Assembly: GCF_000242595.2 (NCBI RefSeq)
Contig: NC_017098.1
Span: forward strand, 992,001 to 1,056,000
DNA from: Spirochaeta africana DSM 8902
GTDB taxonomy: Bacteria > Spirochaetota > Spirochaetia > DSM-27196 > DSM-8902
Length of the DNA: 64,000 bases
Reading direction: 5' to 3'
The notes under the pieces are model-generated. The model was not told where the DNA came from. It did not search any database and saw nothing but the letters and a program-made list of their open reading frames with translations. Shown here piece after piece: positions 18,055 to 26,725 of the stretch; positions within the stretch are counted from its first letter, which is position 1, and every line of letters begins with the position of its first letter. Made by a program: the position numbers and the translations under genes.

Positions 18055-18636
18055 ATGGAATCAACAGTGGATTTTAAAAATGTTTTAAAGGCAATTCAGG
18101 AACAGCAGGTCAAATCATTTTACAGTCTAAATGTATTTAAAGAGTTCCTAGCTACTAAGCGACGCGGTATGTATTGGATTTGGACCAAGCTGTCATGGGA
18201 TGAGTTGGAGCAGATCCAAACAAAAGAGCTCACGAAAGAAGTCCCAATTGCAGAATTAGTGCGGATGAGGCAGAAACTAAACAATATTTGCACTATAAAA
18301 AATGGTGATTATCGTATTGTCTACAACGGGATTGGCGGTTACAGAACCGAGTCTAAAAGTTTTGGGCTGCGTGAGCGAATCAATCAAGAACTGAACTGTA
18401 ATAATGAGCGAACCGGTACTTTGAATATAAAGAATAGGAATCCTGAAACGGTTAGCTGTGATGCTCGGCAATGGGAAAGCCAGTGGGCTGTTTCCTTTTT
18501 TGACTTTGACGAACAAGGGAGCGCTGATATATTAGCTTCCCATGGCTTCGGTACGGATTCTTATAACCAATACGCACATGATTTAGAACTGTCATGGCGG
18601 ATTGAGTTTGGCGTTCCAATTCTGAATCGGATATAA
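18055..18636 (+). CDS. Conserved accessory protein, possibly GIY-YIG-like
   Basis: A 193-residue protein following AAGGAG. It has GMYWIWTKLSWDEL near 38-51, then YRIVYNGIGGYRTESKSFG and LRERINQEL, an order reminiscent of GIY-YIG nucleases (tyrosine strand, YNGIG strand, Arg helix). Conserved-looking blocks ERTGTLNIKNRN, WAVSFFDFD and ELSWRIEFGVPIL follow. I recall similar proteins near defence genes but no firm function. It is 26 bases after the McrC-like gene, so it is probably co-transcribed and may be an accessory nuclease or sensor of that system (inference). Confidence 0.5.
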   Translation: MESTVDFKNVLKAIQEQQVKSFYSLNVFKEFLATKRRGMYWIWTKLSWDELEQIQTKELTKEVPIAELVRMRQKLNNICTIKNGDYRIVYNGIGGYRTESKSFGLRERINQELNCNNERTGTLNIKNRNPETVSCDARQWESQWAVSFFDFDEQGSADILASHGFGTDSYNQYAHDLELSWRIEFGVPILNRI

Positions 18637-18641
18637 TCTGA

Positions 18642-18776
18642 ATGAGTATAGCAATCGAGCTTCCAGATCATCCAAATGCAGCTATCAAGAATTTACAGCA
18701 AGCCTTTGCTGGTAAACGGGTGACAACTATGAGCAATACATTAATCAGAACCAGGGGGATTGGTAGACCAACCTAA
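18642..18776 (+). CDS. Possible small protein, 44 residues
   Basis: An ATG five bases after the preceding stop opens a 44-codon frame (MSIAIELPDHPNAAIKNLQQ at the N-terminus) ending TAA at 18776. No strong ribosome-binding site is visible apart from the end of the previous gene, and I do not recognise the product. Position directly after the McrBC-like group is the only support. It could be a remnant of a longer gene. Confidence 0.25.
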   Translation: MSIAIELPDHPNAAIKNLQQAFAGKRVTTMSNTLIRTRGIGRPT

Positions 18777-18822
18777 CGCTTTCTTTTTGCAATGAGACGT
18801 TTGTACAGCCTATAATCCCCCC

Positions 18823-18996
18823 GCGTGAGGGATAGTAGGAGTGCGCAGCAGCCGTTGGGCTGGCCGGGCTGTGGCAGCTGTGCTTTTACTGTTGAGCCAG
18901 CCCGTTGGCCGGAGCGCTAGCCGGGTGTACGAAGTAGCCCGGCGGTTCAGGCGCGAAGCTCCGCATAGCCCGACCCCGCTGCAAGCGGGGGCACGC
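18823..18996 (+). repeat. Structured dispersed repeat, copy A
   Basis: Begins GCGTGAGGGATAG and ends near GGGGGCACGC. It shares nearly its whole length with copies at 28252-28426 and 29085-29259. Two conserved hairpins: GGGCTGGC pairing with GCCAGCCC about 30 bases on, and CCCCGCT-GCA-AGCGGGG near the 3' end. It lies 18 bases before the start of the DUF3427 pseudogene. No protein coding was seen in it. Confidence 0.85.
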
Positions 18997-19139
18997 TAAT
19001 TAACAAGGACTCGATGAACACTGGCATCTACGAACAACTGATTACCCATCTTTAACGAAGGGGTGGATATCCCCGAGGTGGATACCCTGCTGTTCCTGCG
19101 GCCAACCGAAAGCCTGACGGTGTTCCTGCAGCAGCTGGG

Positions 19140-20480
19140 GGTAGTGTCAAATATCTTGCGCAAATTCAGCGTCCATCAATCTGTGACCCTGCTGTTATGA
19201 TGCCTGATGATCGTGATCGTACTCGATCATCAGATCCATATTCAGATATTTCCGTTCACTCCATGTTGAGTTCGAGATGTGGCGCAGTCGTGCTGCAACC
19301 AGCATCAGTGCTGACTCACCATCAGGGAACGAACCGATTACACGTGTCCTCCTTCTGATTTCTCGCATGATTCTTTCAAGCCCGTTATTGGTCCTGATCC
19401 GTTTCCAGTGTTCGACCGGGAAATAATAATACGAGAAGGTTTCTAATGCACCTTCTCGAACGATCTCCGCTGCTTTGGACAATTTCATTTCAATCAGTTT
19501 CTTCGCAATCTGGTCTTTCTTTCGGACTGCCTCTTCCAGGTTTTCCTGGGCATGAATGGCCTTCAACATGGTTGCAACAGCTTTGACTTTTCCCTGCGGA
19601 ACAAAGCTGAATACATTGCGGTAAAAATGCACTACGCACCGCTGCCACCGGGAATCAGGAAAAAACTCTGGTATCGCTTCTACCAATCCCAGAGACTTGT
19701 CAGAGATAAACATCTCCACTGTTTCCAGTCCCCGGCCTTTCAAATAGCGGAGAAATCGCTGCCAGCTGTCTTTGTCTTCCTTGGTGCCTTCGGCAACCCC
19801 GATTATCTCCCTGAAACCATCCTGATTAACGCCTATGGCTACCAGAACGGATACATTGCGTACTTCACCAGCCCAGGATCGTTTCATCCAGATGCCATCA
19901 AGGTAGACATAGGTGTAGCGCTGCTTCAACGGCAGGTTGCGCCATTTTTCAATTTCTTCGTAGATTTTCTTATTGAGGTTGCTGATAGTTCCTGGTGAGA
20001 CCTTGGCACCCCAAAGGGCTTCGGTGATATCCTCGACACGTCTGACAGAAACGCCAGCCAAGTACATCTCTACCATTGCCTCCTCAACAGAGATCTCGCG
20101 TCGCTTATACCGTTCAATAATGGCAGTTTCAAACGTCACCTTCTTCAGCTTGGGAACCTGCAGATTCACTTCGCCTGCTTTCGTTAGCAGTTTCCTATCA
20201 TAATGTCCGGCACGATACCCCGTTCGCTCAGAGCTGCGCTCATGTTTTTGCGCATTACACAGCTGTTCTGCTTCTGCCTCCAGCATAGCGTTCAAGGTTT
20301 CCTCCACCGTCTCCCTGACAAAATTACCCAAATGGTCTTTGACTTCCTGCTCGTTTATCTCGATAATCTTACCCATGGGGTCCTCCTTCTGACTTGGTTT
20401 GGGTCGTACTTAATCAATCGTCAGATTGAGGACTTTCTTTTTATCGAAACTTGAAATTGCGCAAGATATTATACGTTATC
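19140..20480 (-). mobile_element. IS256-family element in the DUF3427 gene
   Basis: A 1,341-bp element flanked by an exact 8-bp duplication, CAGCTGGG, at 19132-19139 and 20481-20488. Its 29-bp ends are imperfect inverted repeats (22 of 29 match) around the perfect core ATATCTTGCGCAA. It encodes one transposase on the minus strand. Removal with one duplication copy restores the helicase motif VI in frame, which fixes both boundaries. It is a different subtype from the IS256 element at 6132-7480. Confidence 0.95.
19195..20376 (-). CDS. IS256-family (Mutator-type) transposase
   Basis: A 393-residue transposase with DDE residues in VYLDGIWMKR, MFISDKSLGLV and NGLERIMREIRRR, the intervening RWQRCVVHFYRNV block, and the N-terminal SSERTGYRAGHYDRKL segment typical of IS256. 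The ATG is preceded by AGGAGG on the minus strand. Complete and apparently functional. It reads against the helicase gene it interrupts. Confidence 0.95.
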   Translation of the reverse strand: MGKIIEINEQEVKDHLGNFVRETVEETLNAMLEAEAEQLCNAQKHERSSERTGYRAGHYDRKLLTKAGEVNLQVPKLKKVTFETAIIERYKRREISVEEAMVEMYLAGVSVRRVEDITEALWGAKVSPGTISNLNKKIYEEIEKWRNLPLKQRYTYVYLDGIWMKRSWAGEVRNVSVLVAIGVNQDGFREIIGVAEGTKEDKDSWQRFLRYLKGRGLETVEMFISDKSLGLVEAIPEFFPDSRWQRCVVHFYRNVFSFVPQGKVKAVATMLKAIHAQENLEEAVRKKDQIAKKLIEMKLSKAAEIVREGALETFSYYYFPVEHWKRIRTNNGLERIMREIRRRTRVIGSFPDGESALMLVAARLRHISNSTWSERKYLNMDLMIEYDHDHQAS

Positions 20481-21754
20481 CAGCTGGGCCGTGGCCTGCG
20501 CCTGGCTCACGGCAAGGACTGTTTGACGGTGCTGGACTTTGTCGGTAACGCCCGGCCAGAGTACGATTTCTCGCAGAAGTTTCGCGCCATGCTCGGCCGC
20601 TCACAGAGATCGGTCACCGATGAGATCGAGCAGAACTTCCCCCATGTCCCCTTGGGCTGCTCAATCGTACTGCAGAAACAGGCCCGCGAGGTCATACTCG
20701 GTAATATCCGTTCGGCCATCGTAAACAGGCAGCGCCTGCTGCAGTGGCTGCGTAATTACCGCCAGCACAGCAGCCGGGAACTGAATCTGCCAAACTTCCT
20801 GCAGCAGTACCCCACTGTTGAACTGGCTGACATCTACCGTAACAGAATCGATACCGGTGGCGGCTGGACGCGCCTGCAGTATGCCGCCGGGCTTATCGCC
20901 GCCGAGCCGGATCCCCGGCTGGAACTGCCGGTCTACCGTGCCGTGCGCAACCGCCTGATACCCTGTAGCTTGGCCTCATACCTGAGCTTTGTGCACGCGG
21001 TCTTTACCCGGACCGAAGTACTCGCGCTGGAAGATGCGCTGAGCCAGCAGCATGCTGCTATGCTCCACTACGACTTCTGGCAGAAACCCGGCCCGGAGCT
21101 GGGCTACGCCTGCCTTTCTGAATCCCTGCAGGCTATGACCGCAGATCCCTTACTGAACCGGGAGGTTATCTCGGTGGTGGAGCTGCTGCTGGATACCATC
21201 GACACCGAGGAGCTGCCGATGCAGCTGCCGTTTCCCAGCGCTATCCGGCTGCATGCCCGCTACAGCCGCGACCAGATCCTGGCGGCATTCGGCGCCCACC
21301 GCTTTGACCAGCAGTCCAGCAGCCGCGAGGGGGTGCTGTTTCTCCCGGAACTGAACTGTGAGCTCTTGTTCCTAACCCTCCAGAAAACCGAGGAGCGCTT
21401 TTCACCCACCACCCTGTACCATGACTACGCCATCAGCGAAGAACTCTTTCACTGGCAGAGCCAGAACTCCGCCCGCCCCGACCGGGGCAAAGGCAGGGAC
21501 TACACCCGCCAGCAGGAACTGGGCCGCAGCATTATCCTGTTCGTGCGCGAGCAGTCCAAAGATCAGCACAACCGCACCATGGGCTTTGTCTGCCTGGGCC
21601 CGGTCAGCTTTGTCAGCACCGAAGGCAGCCAGCCCATGAACATCACCTGGCGCCTGCACACCCCGCTGCCCCCCTGGCTCTGGCATAGTGCCGCCAAGCT
21701 GGCGGTGGGGTAGGAGGTGTGGACAATGCCTGTACAGAGAACTATGCTCTGATT

Positions 21755-21832
21755 GAGTCCTGGGTTGGTGAAAGTAGGCTACGTGCCTCGTGCGACCATT
21801 GCGTTGCCTAGCCGCCGATAGGACTCTTTTTT
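21755..21832 (+). terminator. Long stem-loop followed by T6
   Basis: GAGTCCT (21755-21761) pairs with AGGACTC (21820-21826), directly followed by six T. The ~58-base interior can form GGCTA/TAGCC (21778-21782 with 21809-21813) and smaller pairs, so the whole looks like a branched RNA closed by a terminator stem. It lies 42 bases after the DUF3427 stop. It could be an ordinary terminator with a large loop or a small structured RNA. Confidence 0.5.
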
Positions 21833-21955
21833 ATGTAAAACGGAATAGATCCGGTGGTGGCTGGTGTGCATGCGTAGATTCTACACAGATATAAATACCC
21901 CCGCGACATCTTTTGTCGTTCTCCTGGTGGTATGCTGTTACTGCAGGAGGGCTCT

Positions 21956-22912
21956 GTGGAATTATCCAGTACTGAATTTGCCGGAAGACCGTGTATTATC
22001 ACGGTGGGAATAACGGATACCGCTAGAACATTCCATCTGCCGGCATTCGGTACATACGATGTAAGCTGGGGTGATGGGACTAGTTCGGTACAGCAACAGG
22101 GTCCCTGCAGTCATACCTACCGTGAGGACGGGGAATATCACATTCGGATCAGTGCGCATGAATTATGCATTCGCCAGTACGATCCGGATAATCTGCTGTT
22201 CCCTGAGCCGGAATCCCTGCCAGGAACACCTGAACTGATTATTGATGTACAGCAATGGGGTGATATTCGCTGGACATCGATGAAAGCGATGTTTCTCGGA
22301 GCTCGAAACCTGACCGGGTTCAGTGCGAACGATACCCCGGATCTGTCGGGCGTGACCGATATGAGCTACATGTTCAGCGGGTATCTGGATCCAGTATCGG
22401 ACCAGTATATTGCCGTGCCATTCAATTTCAGCATAGCTGATTGGGATGTGTCGTCTGTAGAGAACATGGCTTTTATGTTCGCGCTGGCAGAGTCATTTGA
22501 TCAGGAGCTTGCTGGCTGGGATGTTTCGAAGGTATCCAACATGAAGGCTATGTTTCTGGGTGCAAGCAGCTTTAACCATGCTATTGGATGTTGGAATGTC
22601 TCGCGAGTCTCCAATATGCGATCCATGTTCTTCCAGTCGCATTCTTTTAACCAGGACATCAGTCATTGGGATGTTGCAAGGGTCGAAAACATGAGTTCAA
22701 TGTTTGAAAACGCTAAATTATTCAACCAGGATATCGGTGCCTGGGATGTACCCCGAGTAAAGCGAATGCGCAGTATGTTCAGGGGAGCGTTGGCATTTGA
22801 TCAGGATCTGAGTGCATGGCGCGTTCCGGAGATTGAATCCGAACCGAAAAACTTCAAAACCGATGCCGCCTCCTGGATGCGGCCGGATTGGTGTCCGCGG
22901 TGGGGTGGTTGA
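21956..22912 (+). CDS. BspA-type DUF285 repeat protein
   Basis: A 318-residue protein. I chose GTG 21956 because AGGAGG lies 7 bases upstream; the frame extends to ATG 21932. After a PKD-like start (TYDVSWGDGTSSVQQ) come about six DUF285 repeats of ~25 residues of the form FNQDI-x-WDV-x-xVxNMxxMF, at roughly 110-290. DUF285/BspA-like repeats are common in surface proteins of spirochaetes and Bacteroidetes. No signal peptide is visible, which is odd for the family: the protein may be cytoplasmic or have lost its export signal. Confidence 0.8.
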   Translation: MELSSTEFAGRPCIITVGITDTARTFHLPAFGTYDVSWGDGTSSVQQQGPCSHTYREDGEYHIRISAHELCIRQYDPDNLLFPEPESLPGTPELIIDVQQWGDIRWTSMKAMFLGARNLTGFSANDTPDLSGVTDMSYMFSGYLDPVSDQYIAVPFNFSIADWDVSSVENMAFMFALAESFDQELAGWDVSKVSNMKAMFLGASSFNHAIGCWNVSRVSNMRSMFFQSHSFNQDISHWDVARVENMSSMFENAKLFNQDIGAWDVPRVKRMRSMFRGALAFDQDLSAWRVPEIESEPKNFKTDAASWMRPDWCPRWGG

Positions 22913-22961
22913 TATTGAAATAAATGATAAAAATTTGAAAAAATTATTTCAGTGAAATAGG

Positions 22962-24191
22962 ATGCGAATAATGGGTGATAAAAAACATTTTCTAGACTTC
23001 TTTCAGAAAGAGCTTGCTGCTGGTATCGTGCGAAGCAAAGATTTTTTGGAAGCACAGTTAGCACATTCACACGAACTATCCCGTATTCGCCATGAGTATA
23101 AAATCAATACAGAACTCGGCTTCAATATATTCTCATCGGTGGCTAAGCACTATCGCTACGAGAATTTCCACAGTGATATTATTAAAAATATACTTGATCC
23201 GAATACGGAAAGGATCGGCACGAAAGAGCATATTAGAATACTTGTGAATCTTCTAAACGATAAGTTTAATGGCAAGAAGGAAATTGTCTTGCATTGCACT
23301 AGCAATTTGACGGTCATGCGTGAGGAGGGGCGCATTGATGTGCTGATTCATGATGGCAAGAATGCGATTATCATTGAGAACAAGATTAACGAAGCTGATG
23401 ACCAGGCAGATCAAATTCCCCGCTATTATCAGAGGTGCATGGAGAGGGATCTGAAAGTTCAAGCTATTATATATCTTCCCAGATTGTCTGTTGCGCCATC
23501 ATATGATTATTCAGAAGTCTTCCAGGAATATACTGCTGAAATAAAAAAACTGATGTATGTACTTCCGGCTGTTACCAGCCGAACCGACGCGGGTATAGCT
23601 GCGCCTGATTTTGCCCACGATTTTCTTGATCGCTGTGTGGAGGCTGCCAAACAGGAAGATAATTATCTGCGAACAGTATATCTGGAAGAGTATTCAATGC
23701 TGGTGAAATATATAGGAGGAACAGCTATGTCTGAAGAGACTGATAAGAAGATTCTGAGGAATATCCTTGCTTCAGGGGATTCTATTCAAACAATGCGGGA
23801 TTTATCTGAGGTGTGGGGGAACAGAAGTAGCCTTATCCCGAAAGTGATATTTGATGAGATCAAGAAAATCCCTGGTTTTCATGGTCATCCGGATGAGCCT
23901 GAGATGACGGTTTTCAAGAAAATAGATGATGAGGTCGGGATTGGGTTTAGCAAAGAACGTAGCCTGGGATATGTGTATTCGGGTGATACAACTCTGGAAG
24001 ATAACAAACTGGTGAATAGATTGCAGGAGTTAATAAACCAAGTTTCCTTTCCCGACTGGTTCTCGAGCGTTCAACACAATCATGTATGGGTGTACAGAGA
24101 TTTGGAAGGGGAGCGCGTTGATGTGCCGCTTGATGATATGATTCAGCAGATTACCACAGTTCTTGGAGAACTCGAAAAGGTGTATATTTGA
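22962..24191 (+). CDS. PD-(D/E)XK nuclease superfamily protein
   Basis: A 409-residue protein. The N-terminal half has the family pattern ENFHSDIIKNILDP, then EEGRIDVLIHDGKNAIIIENKINEADDQ: Asp in RIDVLI and ExK in IIIENKI, the catalytic set. Then DQIPRYYQ, an Arg/Tyr-rich helix seen in the PDDEXK_4 group. The C-terminal half (~240-409) is unrecognised. ATG 22971 is an alternative start. Probably a DNA nuclease with a defence role, judged from neighbours only. Slightly AT-rich. Confidence 0.75.
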   Translation: MRIMGDKKHFLDFFQKELAAGIVRSKDFLEAQLAHSHELSRIRHEYKINTELGFNIFSSVAKHYRYENFHSDIIKNILDPNTERIGTKEHIRILVNLLNDKFNGKKEIVLHCTSNLTVMREEGRIDVLIHDGKNAIIIENKINEADDQADQIPRYYQRCMERDLKVQAIIYLPRLSVAPSYDYSEVFQEYTAEIKKLMYVLPAVTSRTDAGIAAPDFAHDFLDRCVEAAKQEDNYLRTVYLEEYSMLVKYIGGTAMSEETDKKILRNILASGDSIQTMRDLSEVWGNRSSLIPKVIFDEIKKIPGFHGHPDEPEMTVFKKIDDEVGIGFSKERSLGYVYSGDTTLEDNKLVNRLQELINQVSFPDWFSSVQHNHVWVYRDLEGERVDVPLDDMIQQITTVLGELEKVYI

Positions 24192-24382
24192 ACCGCAGTA
24201 ATTAAGTTGTATCAAAGCAACATTGCGACCATTTTGGTTTGGTATATATAGACATTGACAATTATTTCTTCAGGTATTAGGCTTTATGTGGAATTAGAAG
24301 ACCAAGTGGTTTTCAGCGGGCTTGTCCCGGTCCTGCTTCTTACCAATAAGAAGTACTCCCAGTAGCAAAGTTTGGGGGTGAT

Positions 24383-26524
24383 ATGTTTATTGAGCCAAAT
24401 AGTCCACTGCGGGCTATGTTTTACGAATCTGCTGCATACGAATGCCTGTCGGAAGAATTTGTAGTAGCCTATGTTCACTGGCGTGAAGAAATCGACAACC
24501 TGGGACAGTATGTGGATTGGTCCGACGAAATAGTGGACCAGGTCCGAAGTGGGTTGCGAAGTCTGGATCGATTATTTTCAGACGCCTTTGATGCACGGTG
24601 TGTAAATCTAGAAGTAGTTCAGCAGATTTTGGATGAGATGAAAACAAAGAAGTTTTCCGAGTACACATTTGCAGCTGAAAAACTGCAGAAGTTTTTTCCC
24701 GTTCAGGAAGAGGGAAAAAGTCCTGAAACTGACGCCAGTCCAGATGAGCTGCGAACTCTTATTGAAATGCTGAAGCAGAAGGTCGTTTCGGATTATCATA
24801 AGATCCTGCAGTATGTGTTTGATCATGAGCAAGCGCTAGATGTCCAGTTTGCCTCCACACCGGATGAAGAACGAGAAGTAATCATCGAGCTTATCACCAG
24901 TGTCTTTACTGCTGAACCAGCTGCTCAATCTGCATTATCCTGGTTGAAAAATATCCGGCAAGAACAGCCGGATTTCTATGGCAGAAGCCTTCTCTGGCAT
25001 GAAATTTGCCGTGCCCTTTTAGATGTGCTTGTAGAACGACCATCAATTGCGATGCTGCCTATACTTGAACCTGTTTTGTCCATAACAGAGAGCCTTGATA
25101 CTGATCCGCATTGGTATTATCAAGCATTGACTGAGCTGTTTGTATGGGCTGAGGGTGACGAGAAGAAGCTCCGTTCAACAATGCAATATATCCCTGCGAA
25201 TCATACATGCTGTGCACTGAAATGCTGGCTTTGCCGTTTCAAAGGAGATTGTGAGGATCCCGATAGTCTTTCAGTGGAACTTACCTTGATGAATCTCTAT
25301 ATGACAAGCGCAGATTTTCGCACCGAATACCAAATTCTGCGGACAGAAATTGAAAAGGCGGATTGTTTTAAAGGCCCTACGCAATATGTGGAAATTCTTC
25401 GCCTGGCAGAATCGTTGGGGGATGTATCTCCCGGAGCTGTCTGGAGCGAGTTTGTAAAAATTCACCCAGACAGCGATATTGCTTATGACCGACACGTGTG
25501 GGAAGGAGCAGGACTGGATCCTGCTTTGCTAGCCCCTGCTTCGCTCCAGTACGAGCGGGATAAAGCCGCCCCTGATGAGGTTCTGGGAGCTATGCGATGG
25601 ATCAAACGATATAATGCCTGTGATCCCGCAGATGCGACTATTATCCAACCAATATTCCAGCATCACTTTCAACTTCGTAATGATGGTCGGCAATCTTGGC
25701 TGCTTTCTACTACTTTGGTTGAATGGATCATGCGAGAAAACGCTGTCGAGTTATATCTCGACCAGAATGATTTGCGGGCCTTTACAGCCGAATGTGAGAG
25801 GCGTCTGCATCAATTGCGAACGCAGATCCGCGAGGCTGATGACTATTGTGAAATGGATGCACCGTTTGCTGAAGCATATATCACCGGCATACAACGTGGT
25901 TGGTTCAAGGCGCTCAAGCCTGTGTTGCTTGCTTTCCGGGCGATCACGGTTAGATGCATTAATCCAGATCTTGATACCTATTCTTGGAACAATGAGACTT
26001 CATTTGCAGGCAGTTTTTATCAGATTCCGCGTATTGTATCGTTCATTATTCACAATGCTGCCAAGCATGATGATGAGTCCCTGCATGATCTTCGCCGTGA
26101 ACTCGCGCGGGAGCTAATTTCTAAACTCAAGCCGATCAAAGGTGATCCATCTCAACGTTCATTAAGCAAGCCGAAGCATGCTGTGCCGGGATTCGATCCG
26201 GCAGTTAACGAGCCAGATCCGATCTGGCGAGCAGGGTATTTGCATGCCCTGGCAGATTTGGGCATCAAGCAACCAGGGAAGGGCCAGTCGATAACCCCTG
26301 TCATAAAAAAAGTATCTGACCATGATCGCTCACCGTTGGTGCGGGAAACAGCAAAACAGACCTATGCACGACTGAATAATCTGAAAAGTGGCTGGCAGTC
26401 AGGTTCGCATAAGCGCCTGCTGTTCCATGCATGGTGGTGGCTGCGACAGGCCCATCTACTGTCGCTGGAACTAGAGATTAATGAAAAGGAGGCTAATCGG
26501 ATTAGAAATACAGAATTCAGATAA
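24383..26524 (+). CDS. Large unrecognised protein, helical
   Basis: A 713-residue protein with GGGGGTG just before its ATG. I do not recognise the family. It is rich in amphipathic helices without membrane segments or clear nucleotide-binding motifs. The C-terminal ~200 residues (RAGYLHALADLGI, PVIKKVSDHDRSPLVRETAKQTYARLNNL) look like HEAT-type repeats. It stands alone between a PD-(D/E)XK nuclease gene and the small ORF/RNase pair, same strand. A scaffold or sensor role in an accessory system is possible but unsupported. Confidence 0.6.
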   Translation: MFIEPNSPLRAMFYESAAYECLSEEFVVAYVHWREEIDNLGQYVDWSDEIVDQVRSGLRSLDRLFSDAFDARCVNLEVVQQILDEMKTKKFSEYTFAAEKLQKFFPVQEEGKSPETDASPDELRTLIEMLKQKVVSDYHKILQYVFDHEQALDVQFASTPDEEREVIIELITSVFTAEPAAQSALSWLKNIRQEQPDFYGRSLLWHEICRALLDVLVERPSIAMLPILEPVLSITESLDTDPHWYYQALTELFVWAEGDEKKLRSTMQYIPANHTCCALKCWLCRFKGDCEDPDSLSVELTLMNLYMTSADFRTEYQILRTEIEKADCFKGPTQYVEILRLAESLGDVSPGAVWSEFVKIHPDSDIAYDRHVWEGAGLDPALLAPASLQYERDKAAPDEVLGAMRWIKRYNACDPADATIIQPIFQHHFQLRNDGRQSWLLSTTLVEWIMRENAVELYLDQNDLRAFTAECERRLHQLRTQIREADDYCEMDAPFAEAYITGIQRGWFKALKPVLLAFRAITVRCINPDLDTYSWNNETSFAGSFYQIPRIVSFIIHNAAKHDDESLHDLRRELARELISKLKPIKGDPSQRSLSKPKHAVPGFDPAVNEPDPIWRAGYLHALADLGIKQPGKGQSITPVIKKVSDHDRSPLVRETAKQTYARLNNLKSGWQSGSHKRLLFHAWWWLRQAHLLSLELEINEKEANRIRNTEFR

Positions 26525-26617
26525 GTAAAAAGCAACAGAAAATCGATGCATACACAAGGGGCCTTCATACCCCACTTTAACGTGTTCTTCGAAAACCACA
26601 TTAATTGGGAGGTTTGT

Positions 26618-26725
26618 ATGGGAAAAATACAAGCCAGGTTTTCCGGATCATTCTATGCCGACTGCAGCTCTGTACGTCGCTGGAATGGATTAATCAGCGA
26701 TTCAAATAGTAAGGAGCTAGTATGA
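26618..26725 (+). CDS. 35-residue ORF coupled to the RNase gene
   Basis: ATG 26618 follows GGGAGG at 26607-26612 with 5 bases between, the best ribosome-binding site in this stretch. The frame runs 35 codons (MGKIQARFSGSFYADCSSVR at the N-terminus) and its TGA overlaps the RNase ATG (ATGA, 26722-26725). The arrangement suggests a small protein or leader peptide that couples translation to the RNase. The product is not recognised. Confidence 0.5.
   Translation: MGKIQARFSGSFYADCSSVRRWNGLISDSNSKELV

Larger units (their letters stand above)
19014..21713 (+). pseudogene. DEAD/DEAH helicase with DUF3427 domain, deleted and IS-interrupted
   Basis: ATG 19014 opens MNTGIYEQLITHL, the usual N-terminus of DUF3427-type helicases. 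It then jumps, with a frame change, to the C-terminal helicase domain (FNEGVDIPEVDTLLFLRPTE): the PLD-like, motif I and motif II parts are missing. The helicase reading then breaks at 19139 by an IS256 insertion. Joining 19139 to 20489 restores FLQQLGRGLRLAHGK, motif VI. The rest, to 21713, is an uninterrupted DUF3427 region. Intact relatives are ~1,000 residues and usually regarded as restriction/defence helicases. The gene is dead in at least two ways. Confidence 0.85.

Noticed and set aside
20451-20488. A functional start for the DUF3427 C-terminal fragment inside the IS256 end
   Set aside because: A TTG is available and gives a hybrid reading, but no ribosome-binding site or promoter is visible, so expression is unsupported.
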